From positions 141,659,442-141,723,441 of the forward strand of contig OW804096.1 in NCBI GenBank assembly GCA_942159475.1: 64,000 nt of DNA, read 5' to 3'. The position numbers and the translations under genes are program-made. The DNA is from Sthenelais limicola (Eukaryota > Annelida > Polychaeta > Phyllodocida > Sigalionidae). A model generated the notes under the pieces. It made no database searches, was not told the DNA's origin, and saw nothing but the letters and a program-made list of their open reading frames with translations. Each line of letters starts with the position of its first letter. The first letter of the stretch is position 1. Of this stretch, positions 44,518-54,750 are shown piece after piece.

Positions 44518-44711
44518 ATATTAATGGAGGGTGGGGGGGGGGCTGGTATGGTTTGTACAAGCCTTAAAGCTGCTTTCCCAGATATTACAACAACCAGAAT
44601 TACACGTGTTTTGACTTATGGGTCAGATTTTCAGAAAATGCACAATTTGCCTTCATCAATCCTCTCAAATAACACACATTTAAGACAAAACTGTGCTTCA
44701 AAATGCAGTTT

Positions 44712-46245
44712 TAGTGGGAGATACTAGGGACATAATTGTTCATTTTGTGATAAAAGCAACAAACTTTGCACAAATGTACCTATGGGGGGTCTGATTAAAA
44801 AAAGCCCGTTAGCCACTCAAATTTGCAAAATGGCCGCCGCCAGGGGGCGCTTTTATCCACCATTTTTTATGTTTCTCACTCTGACGTCATATATATACAT
44901 GATACAGCTTAGTATACATTAAACCAAATAAAGGTAATAAAAAGACCTTTCCAATGATGTATCATATGTTGCAATACATTGATATGATTATTTTTTATGA
45001 TTTTTCAAAAATTAGAAATTTTTGACCAAATCCTGTTTTTCTCAAATAACCTTACAAATAACTTCTGTAACTCAGAAATTATATCCCAGACATCAAAGTG
45101 ATCATTAAAAACTATGTAGCACATAAAATAAGCTTTCATTTGATATGCTGATATCAATATTTTAGGCAATATTTCTCTGTATTGTTGACAATTTTCAAGA
45201 TGATGACCATGTATGACCATGGCTGATTTTGAGGGTTGAAACTGTGCTAACTAGAGGTCTATTTTTACACTCATGGAGCCAAATGATATATTTTTTTCAA
45301 AACAAATACCACAAACAATACTTTAGTTTTGATAAATTCCAATATGGCCGCCATTTTTCAAGATGGCCGCCAAGCATAACCAAACAGTGTTTATACAGTA
45401 TATTTTCTAATCTAACATCCTAAATACCCATTATACAGCTTAGTGTTTATTAAACAGAGTAAAGTTCATAAATAGCCCTTTCAGATGATGTATCATATGA
45501 GGAAATAGGTTAATACTGTTATTTTCTATGATTTTTCAAGAATTAAAAGTGTTCCCCAGAACCATGGCGATCATTTTGGGTGTCAAAACTGTGCTAACTA
45601 GAGGCCTATTTTTATACTCATGGAGCCAAATGATATATTTTTTTCAAAACAAATACCACAAACAATACTTTAGTTTTGATAAATTCCAATATGGCCACCA
45701 TTTTTCAAGATGGCCGCCAAGCATAACCAAATAGGGTTTATACAGTATATTTTCTAATCTAACATCCTAAATACCCATTATACAGCTTAGTGTATATTAA
45801 ACAGAGTAAAGTTCATAAATAGACCTTTCAGATGATGTATGGTATAAGGAAATAGGTTAATACTGTTATTTTCTATGATTTTTCAAAACTTAAAAGTGTT
45901 CCCCAGAACCATGGCTATCATTTTGAGGTTTGAAACTGCTAACTAGAGGCCTATTTTTACACTCATAGAGACAAATGATATGTTTTTTTCTCAGAACAAA
46001 TACCATAAACAATACATTGGTTTTGATAAATTCCAATATGGACGCCATTTTTCAAGATGGCGACCAAATATAACCAAACAGGGTTTATACAATATCTTTC
46101 TGAATCCAACATCCTAAATACCCATTATACAGCTTAGTATATATTAAAGTTCATAAAGTTCATAAAAAGACCTTTGAAATGATGTATTATATAAAGCAAT
46201 AAGTTAATAATATTATTTTCTATGGTTTTTCAAAAAAAAAAGTTT
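44712..46245 (+). repeat. Left inverted arm with three 345-bp subunits
   Basis: Outer 510 bp, then three imperfect subunits marked by AACTGTGCTAACTAGAGG at about 45238, 45586 and 45930. Each subunit contains the hairpin-forming pair GGCCGCCATTTTTCAAGATG-GCCGCC. A CTCF-like CCGCCAGGGGGCGC lies at 44837-44850. Small ORFs in the arms are mirrored in the other arm and do not look like genes. Confidence 0.85.
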
Positions 46246-46559
46246 CCCCCAAAACTCACAAGCAAACACCTGTAACTTGAAAATGGTAGCCTTGACATGG
46301 AAGTGATCTTTAAAAATTTGTAGCATTTACAGATACCAAAAATATTACTTTTCTATTGTAAAGATACCAATATATGGCTTCTACAATCAATGTGAAACAA
46401 GTTTTTCTAACCTTGCATCAGAAGGTATTTCAGTCATTTGACACATCTGTGTGCATGTCAGGGCAGTTTAGTGGTCAAAGTATTATATTGTGGTTGCAGG
46501 ATAATGGGCACTTCTTCTAGGTATTATATATTATATTTAATGTGACTTTTGCTTAGGGC

Positions 46560-48125
46560 CTACTCTTGACAACAGCAGCTACAAAGAGCAGAGCATTCCA
46601 GCCCAAGACAGTAGAATTTGCATCTTGCTGCACAGTTCTTTTTGCACCCACATTTGGTTAGCTCCTGACAGCTTTTTGCTATTGGAGGCAGTATGGTCCA
46701 TAAGATTTTCGATTGCTCACCATCTTTTTGCCAACCCCATTCTTCAGGGGTAGGGATTTCTGGCTCTCTTACTGTACCTTGGCCCCAGACCCAGCTGGCT
46801 TGATATGCAGCATGCTTTGTGTGTTGCAGGAGAACTGCTGTTGTAGGAGGTATAGCCTCATAGGGTTTTTGTTTACGTGCAAACATATCTAGCCTTGCTT
46901 CATCCACTCTGGTAGCTGTATTTGATTTATCGTACAAGGTGACAACAAATTGTTCAAGGTTAGCCAGGTCAACAGTATCCATCTTTGAGGTCCAAGTGTC
47001 ATGCCAGTGTTTTGTCATGAACAGGAAAGTATCTCAGACTTGATCCCTGTCCAAATGCAAGCCATAGCTTGCTCAATCCAAGGGCTTGTAATTCAGGGAG
47101 AAAACTTATGGCAATGACAAGAATATCTGTGTCATTTCCCTTTATCATCAGATGCTTTTTTCACTCTAGCAATGCATCTTTGACATGAACAAAAATCCTT
47201 GTATCAGCCCCTTTGTGGTTACAAGGAATGATGCTATCGATTGCTACAGGCTTGTTGCTGACTGCTATGGCTCCTTTGGTCATGATCACAGTATTAGTGG
47301 TTCCAACTTCAAGTCTTTCCAGCGATATAGGAAAAAAAATCATTTTTGTTTTCCATGTGTTTCAAAAATGTTTGCCAGTTGCATGGCAATTTACCACTTG
47401 GTGTTACCTTAGATCTGAATCCCTGCCCTCTTTTCATTCAGGTTTCCTTCTTCAAGTTGGAGTGGTGGTATACATCAAAGACAACATCTGTTCTGTCAAA
47501 TTTTGTGGTGTATTTTTTCAAAGAAGGAAAAACTTCCATTTCCACATAGTCCTTCCATTTCCACATAGTTAAAAGTCTTGATCATATGAGGGGGTAACAT
47601 TCTTACAAAAGCTGTGCCATCAATTATGATAGCATCAGCCTCTGGAACAGAGTCAGGCATTGACACTTCATTTTCCAGGAGAGTAGTAAGCTGTGATGGT
47701 TTATTTTATTCTGAGCCTCTTTGGCCTCTGTGGTTTGCATATACTGCTGAATCAGCTCAGCAACTTCTGGTTCTGCAACCATCCATCGTCTCATAGTAGG
47801 AGGGTCTTCAGTCAAACGAATAGCCCCACCATCTCCTTTTATGACAGCATTTGCTTGTTCCTGGGCCTGATCAATGGCCATTGCAGAAAATTCGCTGTTA
47901 GGCTTATGTAGTACAAAGTTACCTTCATGAAACTCACTTGATATGTCAGGATGCTGATCCTTAAGTGTGAGCATATCATTAAGATGAATTGGCAGCTATC
48001 TTGCATAATTCACATTGTTGTTGGCAAAAAATAAAGAATGAGCTCTGACAGAGATTGACAGTGAAGGGAAAGATCAGCTTCATGTAGTGAACAAATGAAC
48101 GCAAAAATCACAAGCTCCATGGAGA
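46560..48125 (-). pseudogene. Broken transposon gene: XPG/PIN-like plus CXC protein
   Basis: Conserved peptide blocks run on the minus strand in shifting frames. From the N-terminal side: an NNNVNYAR block interrupted by a stop (about 48010-48040), then IDQAQEQANAVIKGDGG and RRWMVAEPEV (47974-47690), ADAIIIDGTAFVRMLPP (about 47590-47640), DRTDVVFDVY (about 47490), IIPCNHKGADTRIFVHV (about 47180-47230), GNDTDILVIA (about 47120), then the tail 47018-46560. The tail has HTKHAAYQASWVWGQG, EEWGWQKDG and a cysteine-rich CXC (Tesmin/TSO1-type) end. At least four frame changes or stops break it. The segment between the FPVHD block and the tail is shorter than in relatives I recall. The N-terminal part of the family is absent. 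The acidic residues in the ADTR and NDTD blocks suggest an XPG/PIN nuclease fold (inference). Confidence 0.75.
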
Positions 48126-48214
48126 GGATGATGTGCCAGGAATTGAACTGTGTGCTTTAATCCTTGTGCCTATCACACCATTGTTCAAAGCTAAGCAGTG
48201 AATAACAGGTTTGT

Positions 48215-49422
48215 TGGCGAAAACTTTTAAGTTTTGAAAAATCATAGAAAATAGTATTATTAACTTATTGCTTTATATGATACATCATTTCAAAGGTCAT
48301 TTTATGCACTTTAATTTGTTTAATATGATACTAGGCTGTATATATTGAGTATTCATGATGTCAGATTAAAAAACATACTGTACCAACCCTGTTTGGTTAT
48401 ATTTGGCCGCCATCTTGAAAAATGGCGGCCATATTGGAATTTATCAAAACTATATTATTGTTTATGGTATTTGTTCTGAGAAAAAACACATCATTTGTCT
48501 CCATGAGTGTAAAAATAGGCCTCTAGTTAGCACAGTTTCGACACTCAAAATGATTGCCATGGTTCTGGGGAACACTTTTAAGATTTGAAAACTCATAGAA
48601 AATAACAGTATTAACCTATTTCCTCATATCATACATCATCTGAAAGGTCTATTTATGAACTTTACTCTGTTTAATAAACACTAAGCTGTATAATGGGTAT
48701 TTAGGATGTTAGATTAGAAAATATACTGTATAAACACTGTTTGGTTATGTTTGGCGGCCATCTTGAAAAATGGCGGCCATATTGGAATTTATCAAAACTA
48801 AAGTATTGTTTGTGGTATTTGTTTTGAAAAAAATATATCATTTGGCTCCATGAGTGTAAAAATAGGCCTCTAGTTAGCACAGTTTCAACCCTCAAAATCA
48901 GCCATGGTCATACATGGTCATCATCTTGAAAATTGTCAACAATACAGAGAAATATTGCCTAAAATATTGATATCAGCATATCAAATGAAAGCTTATTTTA
49001 TGTGCTACATAGTTTTTAATGATCACTTTGATGTCTGGGATATAATTTCTGAGTTACAGAAGTTATTTGTAAGGTTATTTGAGAAAAACAGGATTTGGTC
49101 AAAAATTTCTAATTTTTGAAAAATCATAAAAAATAATCATATCAATGTATTGCAACATATGATACATCATTGGAAAGGTCTTTTTATTACCTTTATTTGG
49201 TTTAATGTATACTAAGCTGTATCATGTATATATATGACGTCAGAGTGAGAAACATAAAAAATGGTGGATAAAAGCGCCCCCTGGCGGCGGCCATTTTGCA
49301 AATTTGAGTGGCTAACGGGCTTTTTTTAATCAGACCCCCCATAGGTACATTTGTGCAAAGTTTGTTGCTTTTATCACAAAATGAACAATTCACCCCTATA
49401 TTGGACTTAGTATCTCTCACTA
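48215..49422 (-). repeat. Right inverted arm with two 345-bp subunits
   Basis: Mirror of the left arm, with GCCTCTAGTTAGCACAGTTT at about 48520 and 48867. It has a 10-bp insertion relative to the left arm near the tip (AGTCCAATATAGGGG). The CTCF-like motif is present in inverted orientation at 49274-49287. Confidence 0.85.
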
Positions 49423-49776
49423 TTTAGCATAACAGAACTGATACTTTAAATCAATGCGATACCAAATATACTCAGATATACCTGGTATTCTTCATTTTTC
49501 AGCCTAAGTTAGCAGAATTTCCTAAATGTGTAGAGCTGCAATTGTACATTTTCTGAAAATCTGACCCATATAGGACTGAATTTATCAATATCTTGCTGCA
49601 CTTATGTTTATGAATTTAAAATATAACCTAATCTAAAAGAGGCAAAAAAAATCGAGTGAGCGATAATAAATGAAACCAGTAGCAGATAATTTCGGTGAGT
49701 CACCGAAAAATAAATGCGGAATTGTATGAATCACTGCAGCCAAATTAACAGGGTGTAATCCTCCACAAGCTTACAT

Positions 49777-49814
49777 GGGTCAGATTTTCAGAAAATGTAC
49801 AATTCACCTTCACC
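49777..49814 (-). mobile_element. Family A MITE, 38-bp end fragment
   Basis: GGGTCAGATTTTCAG through CACCTTCACC, fused directly to a truncated B element. Confidence 0.75.
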
Positions 49815-49816
49815 AC

Positions 49817-50007
49817 AGATCTGTTAAGAATGGTATGTCAGTGATTGGACGTCTACTGTGCTAATGGTTTCCCAGCCCAGGACTAGGCATCCTAATGAGA
49901 TTATAATGACATTTTGCGGTCTTAATGAGATTATAATGACACTGCAAGTTTGAGCGAGAGGCTTTCCCTCTGTTTGAAGGGACTCCCTCATCTTTGGGCC
50001 TAGACTG
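49817..50007 (-). mobile_element. Family B MITE, truncated left end
   Basis: CAGATCTGTTAAGAATGG start (outer about 20 bp missing) and TTTGGGCCTAGACTG end. Confidence 0.8.
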
Positions 50008-50162
50008 TATAGGAGAGTTGAAAAAGCTCCCTTTAACCTTCCTCTTGTGACCCTGCCCCCAGCCCCCCCCCCCCCACCCCCCGCCCTCCCCACACACACA
50101 CATACTCTCTCCTTCTCCCCAGAGCCAGGAGGCTCTCAAATGGAGACCTCATGATCACACTT

Positions 50163-50385
50163 GGGTCAAATCTTCAAAAAATGTACAATTGACCTTCACC
50201 AATTCTCTCAAATAACCCTAATTTAGGGCAAAAATCAGGTTCAACATAACCAGACAGATTCATTGAATGAATACAATACAGAATATACTCAGATATACCT
50301 AGTATTTATCAATTTTCACTCTAATTTAGCAGATTTTGATAGACGTGTAGAACTGTAGATTGTACATTTTCTGAAAATCTGACCC
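50163..50385 (-). mobile_element. Family A MITE, complete (A3)
   Basis: GGGTCAAATCTTCAA start, GAAAATCTGACCC end. A C-rich tract (50060-50088) lies just before it. Confidence 0.85.
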
Positions 50386-50818
50386 AGTTATTCAGGGGAA
50401 CAACTCCCACGCTAATTTCCACCAAATGGCCTGTCGTGGGCATGATGGTTTCCTCTTTCCATCTTTTTCATTCATTTTTGTTTCATTTTTCAGCAAATAT
50501 CTATTCTTGAGTTGGGAAATTCCAGAGGTATTGCTTCCGTACATTGCTACCACATGGGGGAGTGTTTTAGATCAATAATTTAAGTACAGGAAACATAACG
50601 TTACATTATTTAGATTTGTGGTTTTCATAAAACATTTCTAAGAACAATCTCTCGCGATGCGATTTTTCGACTCAACTTGCTATGGAATTTTCATCTGCTA
50701 ACCACATTTAGAATTATGTTTGCATTTGCTAACTTCAATTGGTGCGATTATAATAATTGTATTTCTCTTTTAATATCATTGACCTTGAGATCTTAATTTC
50801 ATACCCCATCGTCAATAC
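50386..50818. other. No gene seen
   Basis: AT-rich unique-looking sequence. Confidence 0.5.
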
Positions 50819-50888
50819 AGACTAGGCTCAGAGCCTCTCAGATCAGATAAGAATGGTATGTCGGTGATTGGACGCCTACTGCGCTTAT
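50819..50888 (-). mobile_element. Family B' MITE, 70-bp end
   Basis: CAGACTAGGCTCAGAGCC then CTCAGATCAGATAAGAATGG and TTGGACGCCTACTGCGC, truncated at an A element. Confidence 0.7.
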
Positions 50889-51103
50889 GTTCACAAATTC
50901 CCAAAATGTACAATTCACCTTCACCAATCCTCTCAAATAACCCAGATTTAAGACAAAAATGAGCTTCAAAATGCAGTCTAACATAACAGAACTGATATCA
51001 AATATACTCAGATATACACGGTATTCATCATTTTTCAGCCTAATTTAGCAGAATTTCATAAATGTGTAGAGCTGCCAATTGTACATTTTATGAAAATCCG
51101 ACC
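50889..51103 (-). mobile_element. Family A MITE (A2)
   Basis: Left end decayed (GTTCACAAATTCCC); right end ATGAAAATCCGACC. Confidence 0.75.
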
Positions 51104-51249
51104 TACATATTGACGTTGACTTTAATTTAACGTTAATTAACATCATTTTGCAGCCACGAGTTCTAACAGTGTAGAGAGTGGGGGTCTGTTCAGAAATGAG
51201 GGGGCACCACCATGTATTTTGCAACTCACTCACTCAAGTCCAGTATAAG

Positions 51250-51898
51250 TAAAGTGACAGCTGTCAATCTAGTGTACACCAACCAGTGTAACTCTAACAC
51301 AGTGTAAATACCGTATAGCTTCCAATAACACGAACCAGTGTAACTCTAATACAGTGTAAATACCGTATAGCTTCCAATAACACGAACCAGTGTAACTCTA
51401 ACACAGTGTAAATACCGTATAGCTTCCAATAACATCAACCAGTGTAACTCTAACACAGTGTAAATACCGTATAGCTTCCAATAACACCAACCAGTGTAAC
51501 TCTAACACAGTGTAAATACCGTATAGCTTCCAATAACACCACCCAGTGTAACTCTAACACAGTGTAAATACCGTATAGCTTCCAATAACATCAACCAGTG
51601 TAACTCTAACACAGTGTAAATACCGTATAGCTTCCAATAACACCAACCAGTGTAACTCTAACACAGTGTAAATACCGTATAGCTTCCAATAACACCAACC
51701 CGTGTAACTCTAACACAGTGTAAATACCGTATAGCTTCCAATAACACCAACCAGTGTAACTCTAACACAGTGTAAATACCGTATAGCTTCCAATAACACC
51801 AACCAGTGTAACTCTAACACAGTGTAAATACCGTATAGCTTCCAATAACACCAACCAGTGTAACTCTAACACAGTGTAAATACCGTATAGCCTCCAAT
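51250..51898. repeat. 52-bp tandem array, 12 units
   Basis: Unit ACCAGTGTAACTCTAACACA, GTGTAAATACCGTATAGCTT, CCAATAACACCA. Units differ at only one or two positions, indicating recent expansion. The sequence is unrelated to the B' 52-bp satellite. Confidence 0.95.
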
Positions 51899-52076
51899 AG
51901 AAGTAGGCCTGCTGCATGGGGCCTGTTGCAGAAGATTCCTTACTTAAGGTTTTCCTTCCTTAGCTGCACTTCTTTGCTTAGCAGCTGGTAAGGGGCTTTA
52001 GGAAATGGATTTCCTATGCAGACAATGCTAATTGTTATTCCTACGGTAGGAAGTTTCCTAAGCAAGGAAAAATGCG

Positions 52077-52135
52077 ATGTGTTATAGAAAATGAGCCACA
52101 GTCAAAAGAAATGGATTTTGAGATACCATCATAAT
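52077..52135 (-). mobile_element. Family F MITE, end fragment
   Basis: GATGTGTTATAGAAAATGAG and GGATTTTGAGATACCATC. Confidence 0.5.
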
Positions 52136-52156
52136 ATTATTTGCATTAAGAAATAT

Positions 52157-52230
52157 TGAGGTTTGAGGCGAGAGGCTTTTCCCTTTGTATGAAGGGACTC
52201 TCTAAACTTTGGGCCTAGACTATTTGGGCC
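52157..52230 (-). mobile_element. Family B MITE, terminal fragment
   Basis: GAGGTTTGAGGCGAGAGGCT through TTTGGGCCTAGACTA, with a second partial TTTGGGCCTGGACTG immediately after: a doubled terminus. Confidence 0.7.
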
Positions 52231-52355
52231 TGGACTGGGTTCGTCACTGGTCTGTTGCGTAACAAAATCTTTACTTAAAATGTTCCTTGTTGAACTGTTT
52301 GTCCAATCGTGGGTAGTACATTTCCACTCTAGGAATGTCAATAAGCATAGTGTAT

Positions 52356-52575
52356 GGGTCAGATCTTCAGAAAATGTACAATTCGCCTTCACAAATCCTC
52401 TCAAAAGACCCACATTTAAGAGAGAAATGAGCTTCAAAATGCAGTTCAACATAGCAAATCAGATGCTATAAATGAACGCGATACCAAATATATTCAGATA
52501 TACCCGATATCCATCATTTTTCAGCCTAATTTAGCAAAATTTCCTAAATGCGTACATTTCCTGAAAATCTGACCC
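52356..52575 (-). mobile_element. Family A MITE, complete (A2)
   Basis: GGGTCAGATCTTCAG start and GAAAATCTGACCC end. A small deletion near the right end removes the GCTGCCAATTG block. Confidence 0.85.
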
Positions 52576-52629
52576 GTAAAGCAAATTCCTGTCACCATTA
52601 TACGTCAAGATACGTCTTGAGAAATATTT

Positions 52630-52680
52630 CTTAATGCAAACTAATTAGTGAAGTAGGCTGACATACCATTATTATCTGAT
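52630..52680 (+). mobile_element. Family B MITE stub attached to the satellite
   Basis: CTAATTAGTGAAGTAGGCTG then ACATACCATTATTATCTGAT. It has the same 10-bp deletion as the stub at 42937-42987. Confidence 0.8.
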
Positions 52681-54698
52681 CTGAGGGTTTGGACCTAGAG
52701 TGTGATCTGAGGGTTTGGACCTAGAGTGTGATCTGAGGGTTTGGGCCTAGAGTGTGATCTGAGGGTTTGGGCCTAGAGTGTGATCTGAGGGTTTGGGCCT
52801 AGAGTGTGATCTGAGGGTTTGGGCCTAGAGTGTGATCTGAGGGTTTGGACCTAGAGTGTGATCTGAGGGTTTGGACCTAGAGTGTGATCTGAGGGTTTGG
52901 GCCTAGAGTGTGATCTGAGGGTTTGGGCCTAGAGTGTGATCTGAGGGTTTGGACCTAGAGTGTGATCTGAGGGTTTGGACCTAGAGTGTGATCTGAGGGT
53001 TTGGGCCTAGAGTGTGATCTGAGGGTTTGGACCTAGAGGGTGATCTGAGGGTTTGGGCCTAGAGTGTGATCTGAGGGTTTGGACCTAGAGTGTGATCTGA
53101 GGGTTTGGACCTAGAGTGTGATCTGAGGGTTTGGGCCTAGAGTGTGATCTGAGGGTTTGGACCTAGAGTGTGATCTGAGGGTTTGGGCCTAGAGTGTGAT
53201 CTGAGGGTTTGGACCTAGAGTGTGATCTGAGGGTTTGGGCCTAGAGTGTGATCTGAGGGTTTGGACCTAGAGTGTGATCTGAGGGTTTGGACCTAGAGTG
53301 TGATCTGAGGGTTTGGGCCTAGAGTGTGATCTGAGGGTTTGGACCTAGAGTGTGATCTGAGGGTTTGGGCCTAGAGTGTGATCTGAGGGTTTGGGCCTAG
53401 AGTGTGATCTGAGGGTTTGGACCTAGAGTGTGATCTGAGGGTTTGGGCCTAGAGTGTGATCTGAGGGTTTGGACCTAGAGTGTGATCTGAGGGTTTGGGC
53501 CTAGAGTATGATCTGAGGGTTTGGGCCTAGAGTGTGATCTGAGGGTTTGGGCCTAGAGTGTGATCTGAGGGTTTGGGCCTAGAGTGTGATCTGAGGGTTT
53601 GGGCCTAGAGTGTGATCTGAGGGTTTGGGCCTAGAGTGTGATCTGAGGGTTTGGACCTAGAGTGTTCTGAGGGTTTGGGCCTAGAGTGTGATCTGAGGGT
53701 TTGGGCCTAGAGTGTGATCTGAGGGTTTGGGCCTAGAGTGTGATCTGAGGGTTTGGGCCTAGAGTGTGATCTGAGGGTTTGGACCTAGAGTGTGATCTGA
53801 GGGTTTGGACCTAGAGTGTTCTGAGGGTTTGGGCCTAGAGTGTGATCTGAGGGTTTGGGCCTAGAGTGTGATCTGAGGGTTTGGGCCTAGAGTGTGACCG
53901 AGGGTTTGGACCTAGAAAGTGATCTGAGGGTTTGGGCCTAGAGTGTGATCTGAGGGTTTGGGCCTAGAGTGTGATCTGAGGGTTTGGACCTAGAGTGTGA
54001 TCTGAGGGTTTGGACCTAGAGTGTGATCTGAGGGTTTGGGCCTAGAGTGTGATCTGAGGGTTTGGACCTAGAGTGTGATCTGAGGGTTTGGGCCTAGAGT
54101 GTGATCTGAGGGTTTGGGCCTAGAGTGTGATCTGAGGGTTTGGGCCTAGAGTGTGATCTGAGGGTTTGGACCTAGAGTGTGATCTGAGGGTTTGGGCCTA
54201 GAGTGTGATCTGAGGGTTTGGGCCTAGAGTGTGATCTGAGGGTTTGGACCTAGAGTGTGATCTGAGGGTTTGGGCCTAGAGTGTGATCTGAGGGTTTGGA
54301 CCTAGAGTGTGATCTGAGGGTTTGGACCTAGAGTGTGATCTGAGGGTTTGGACCTAGAGTGTGATCTGAGGGTTTGGACCTAGAGTGTGATCTGAGGGTT
54401 TGGACCTAGAGTGTGATCTGAGGGTTTGGGCCTAGAGTGTGATCTGAGGGTTTGGGCCTAGAGTGTGATCTGAGGGTTTGGGCCTAGAGTGTGATCTGAG
54501 GGTTTGGGCCTACAGTGTTCTGAGGGTTTGGGCCTAGAGTGTGATCTGAGGGTTTGGACCTAGAGTGTGATCTGAGGGTTTGGACCTAGAGTGTGATCTG
54601 AGGGTTTGGACCTAGAGTGTGATCTGAGGGTTTGGACCTAGAGTGTGATCTGAGGGTTTGGACCTAGAGTGTGATCTGAGGGTTTGGGCCTAGAGTGT
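52675..54698 (+). repeat. 26-bp satellite from the family B terminus, about 78 units
   Basis: The unit is GATCTGAGGGTTTGGRCCTA plus GAGTGT, the complement of the array at 42.3-42.9 kb. Two forms (GGGCC and GGACC) are interspersed without an obvious higher-order period. Three units lack 2 bp (AGTGTTCTGAG at about 53664, 53816 and 54517). Confidence 0.95.
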
Positions 54699-54750
54699 CT
54701 CAGCCTCATCCACGCTCTCTTTCTGTGTCAAAATATTCTCTCTCCCAATT

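Larger units (their letters stand above)
44712..49422 (-). mobile_element. 4.7-kb long-TIR DNA transposon, tentatively Academ-like
   Basis: The element runs from TAGTGGGAGATACTA to TAGTATCTCTCACTA with TTT on both sides (44709-44711, 49423-49425). The inverted arms cover 44712 to about 46245 and about 48215 to 49422. Antiparallel positions 45005-45423 and 48701-49119 align without gaps and are almost identical. The left arm holds three units of about 345 bp, the right arm two, which explains the unequal arm lengths. The interior carries one decayed gene on the minus strand. A 3-bp duplication plus an XPG/PIN-like and CXC protein fits what I recall of the Academ superfamily. That placement is inference. 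Confidence 0.8.
44620..49567 (-). mobile_element. Family A MITE hosting the 4.7-kb transposon (A2)
   Basis: GGGTCAGATTTTCAG at 44620 through AAAATGCAGTTT at 44711, then the large element. The A body resumes at 49426 (AGCATAACAGAACTGATACT) and ends CTGAAAATCTGACCC at 49567. Intact A2 copies read GCAGTTTAACATAACAG here, so the join is exact apart from one substitution. Confidence 0.85.
44564..49776 (+). mobile_element. Family E MITE, outermost host of a triple nest
   Basis: The E left end TTAAAGCTGCTTTCCCAG lies at 44564. The body is cut by a family A element at 44620 and continues at 49568 with GGACTGAATTTATCAATATC and GAGCGATAATAAATGAAACC. It is cut again by an A fragment at 49777. The right end is not certain (possibly GCTCCCTTTAA near 50037). 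Confidence 0.65.

Noticed and set aside
48130..48200. tRNA-like B box (complement reads AGTTCAATTCC) at the edge of the right arm
   Set aside because: No matching A box at the right distance and no cloverleaf by eye.
44880..49260. Mirrored 60-72-aa ORFs in the inverted arms
   Set aside because: They are the same non-coding arm sequence read from both sides, and no frame is preserved between subunits.
44712..49422. CACTA-type (En/Spm) transposon, because the right end reads CACTA
   Set aside because: The left end reads TAGTG, so CACTA is on the wrong strand for that superfamily, and the encoded protein is not a CACTA transposase.
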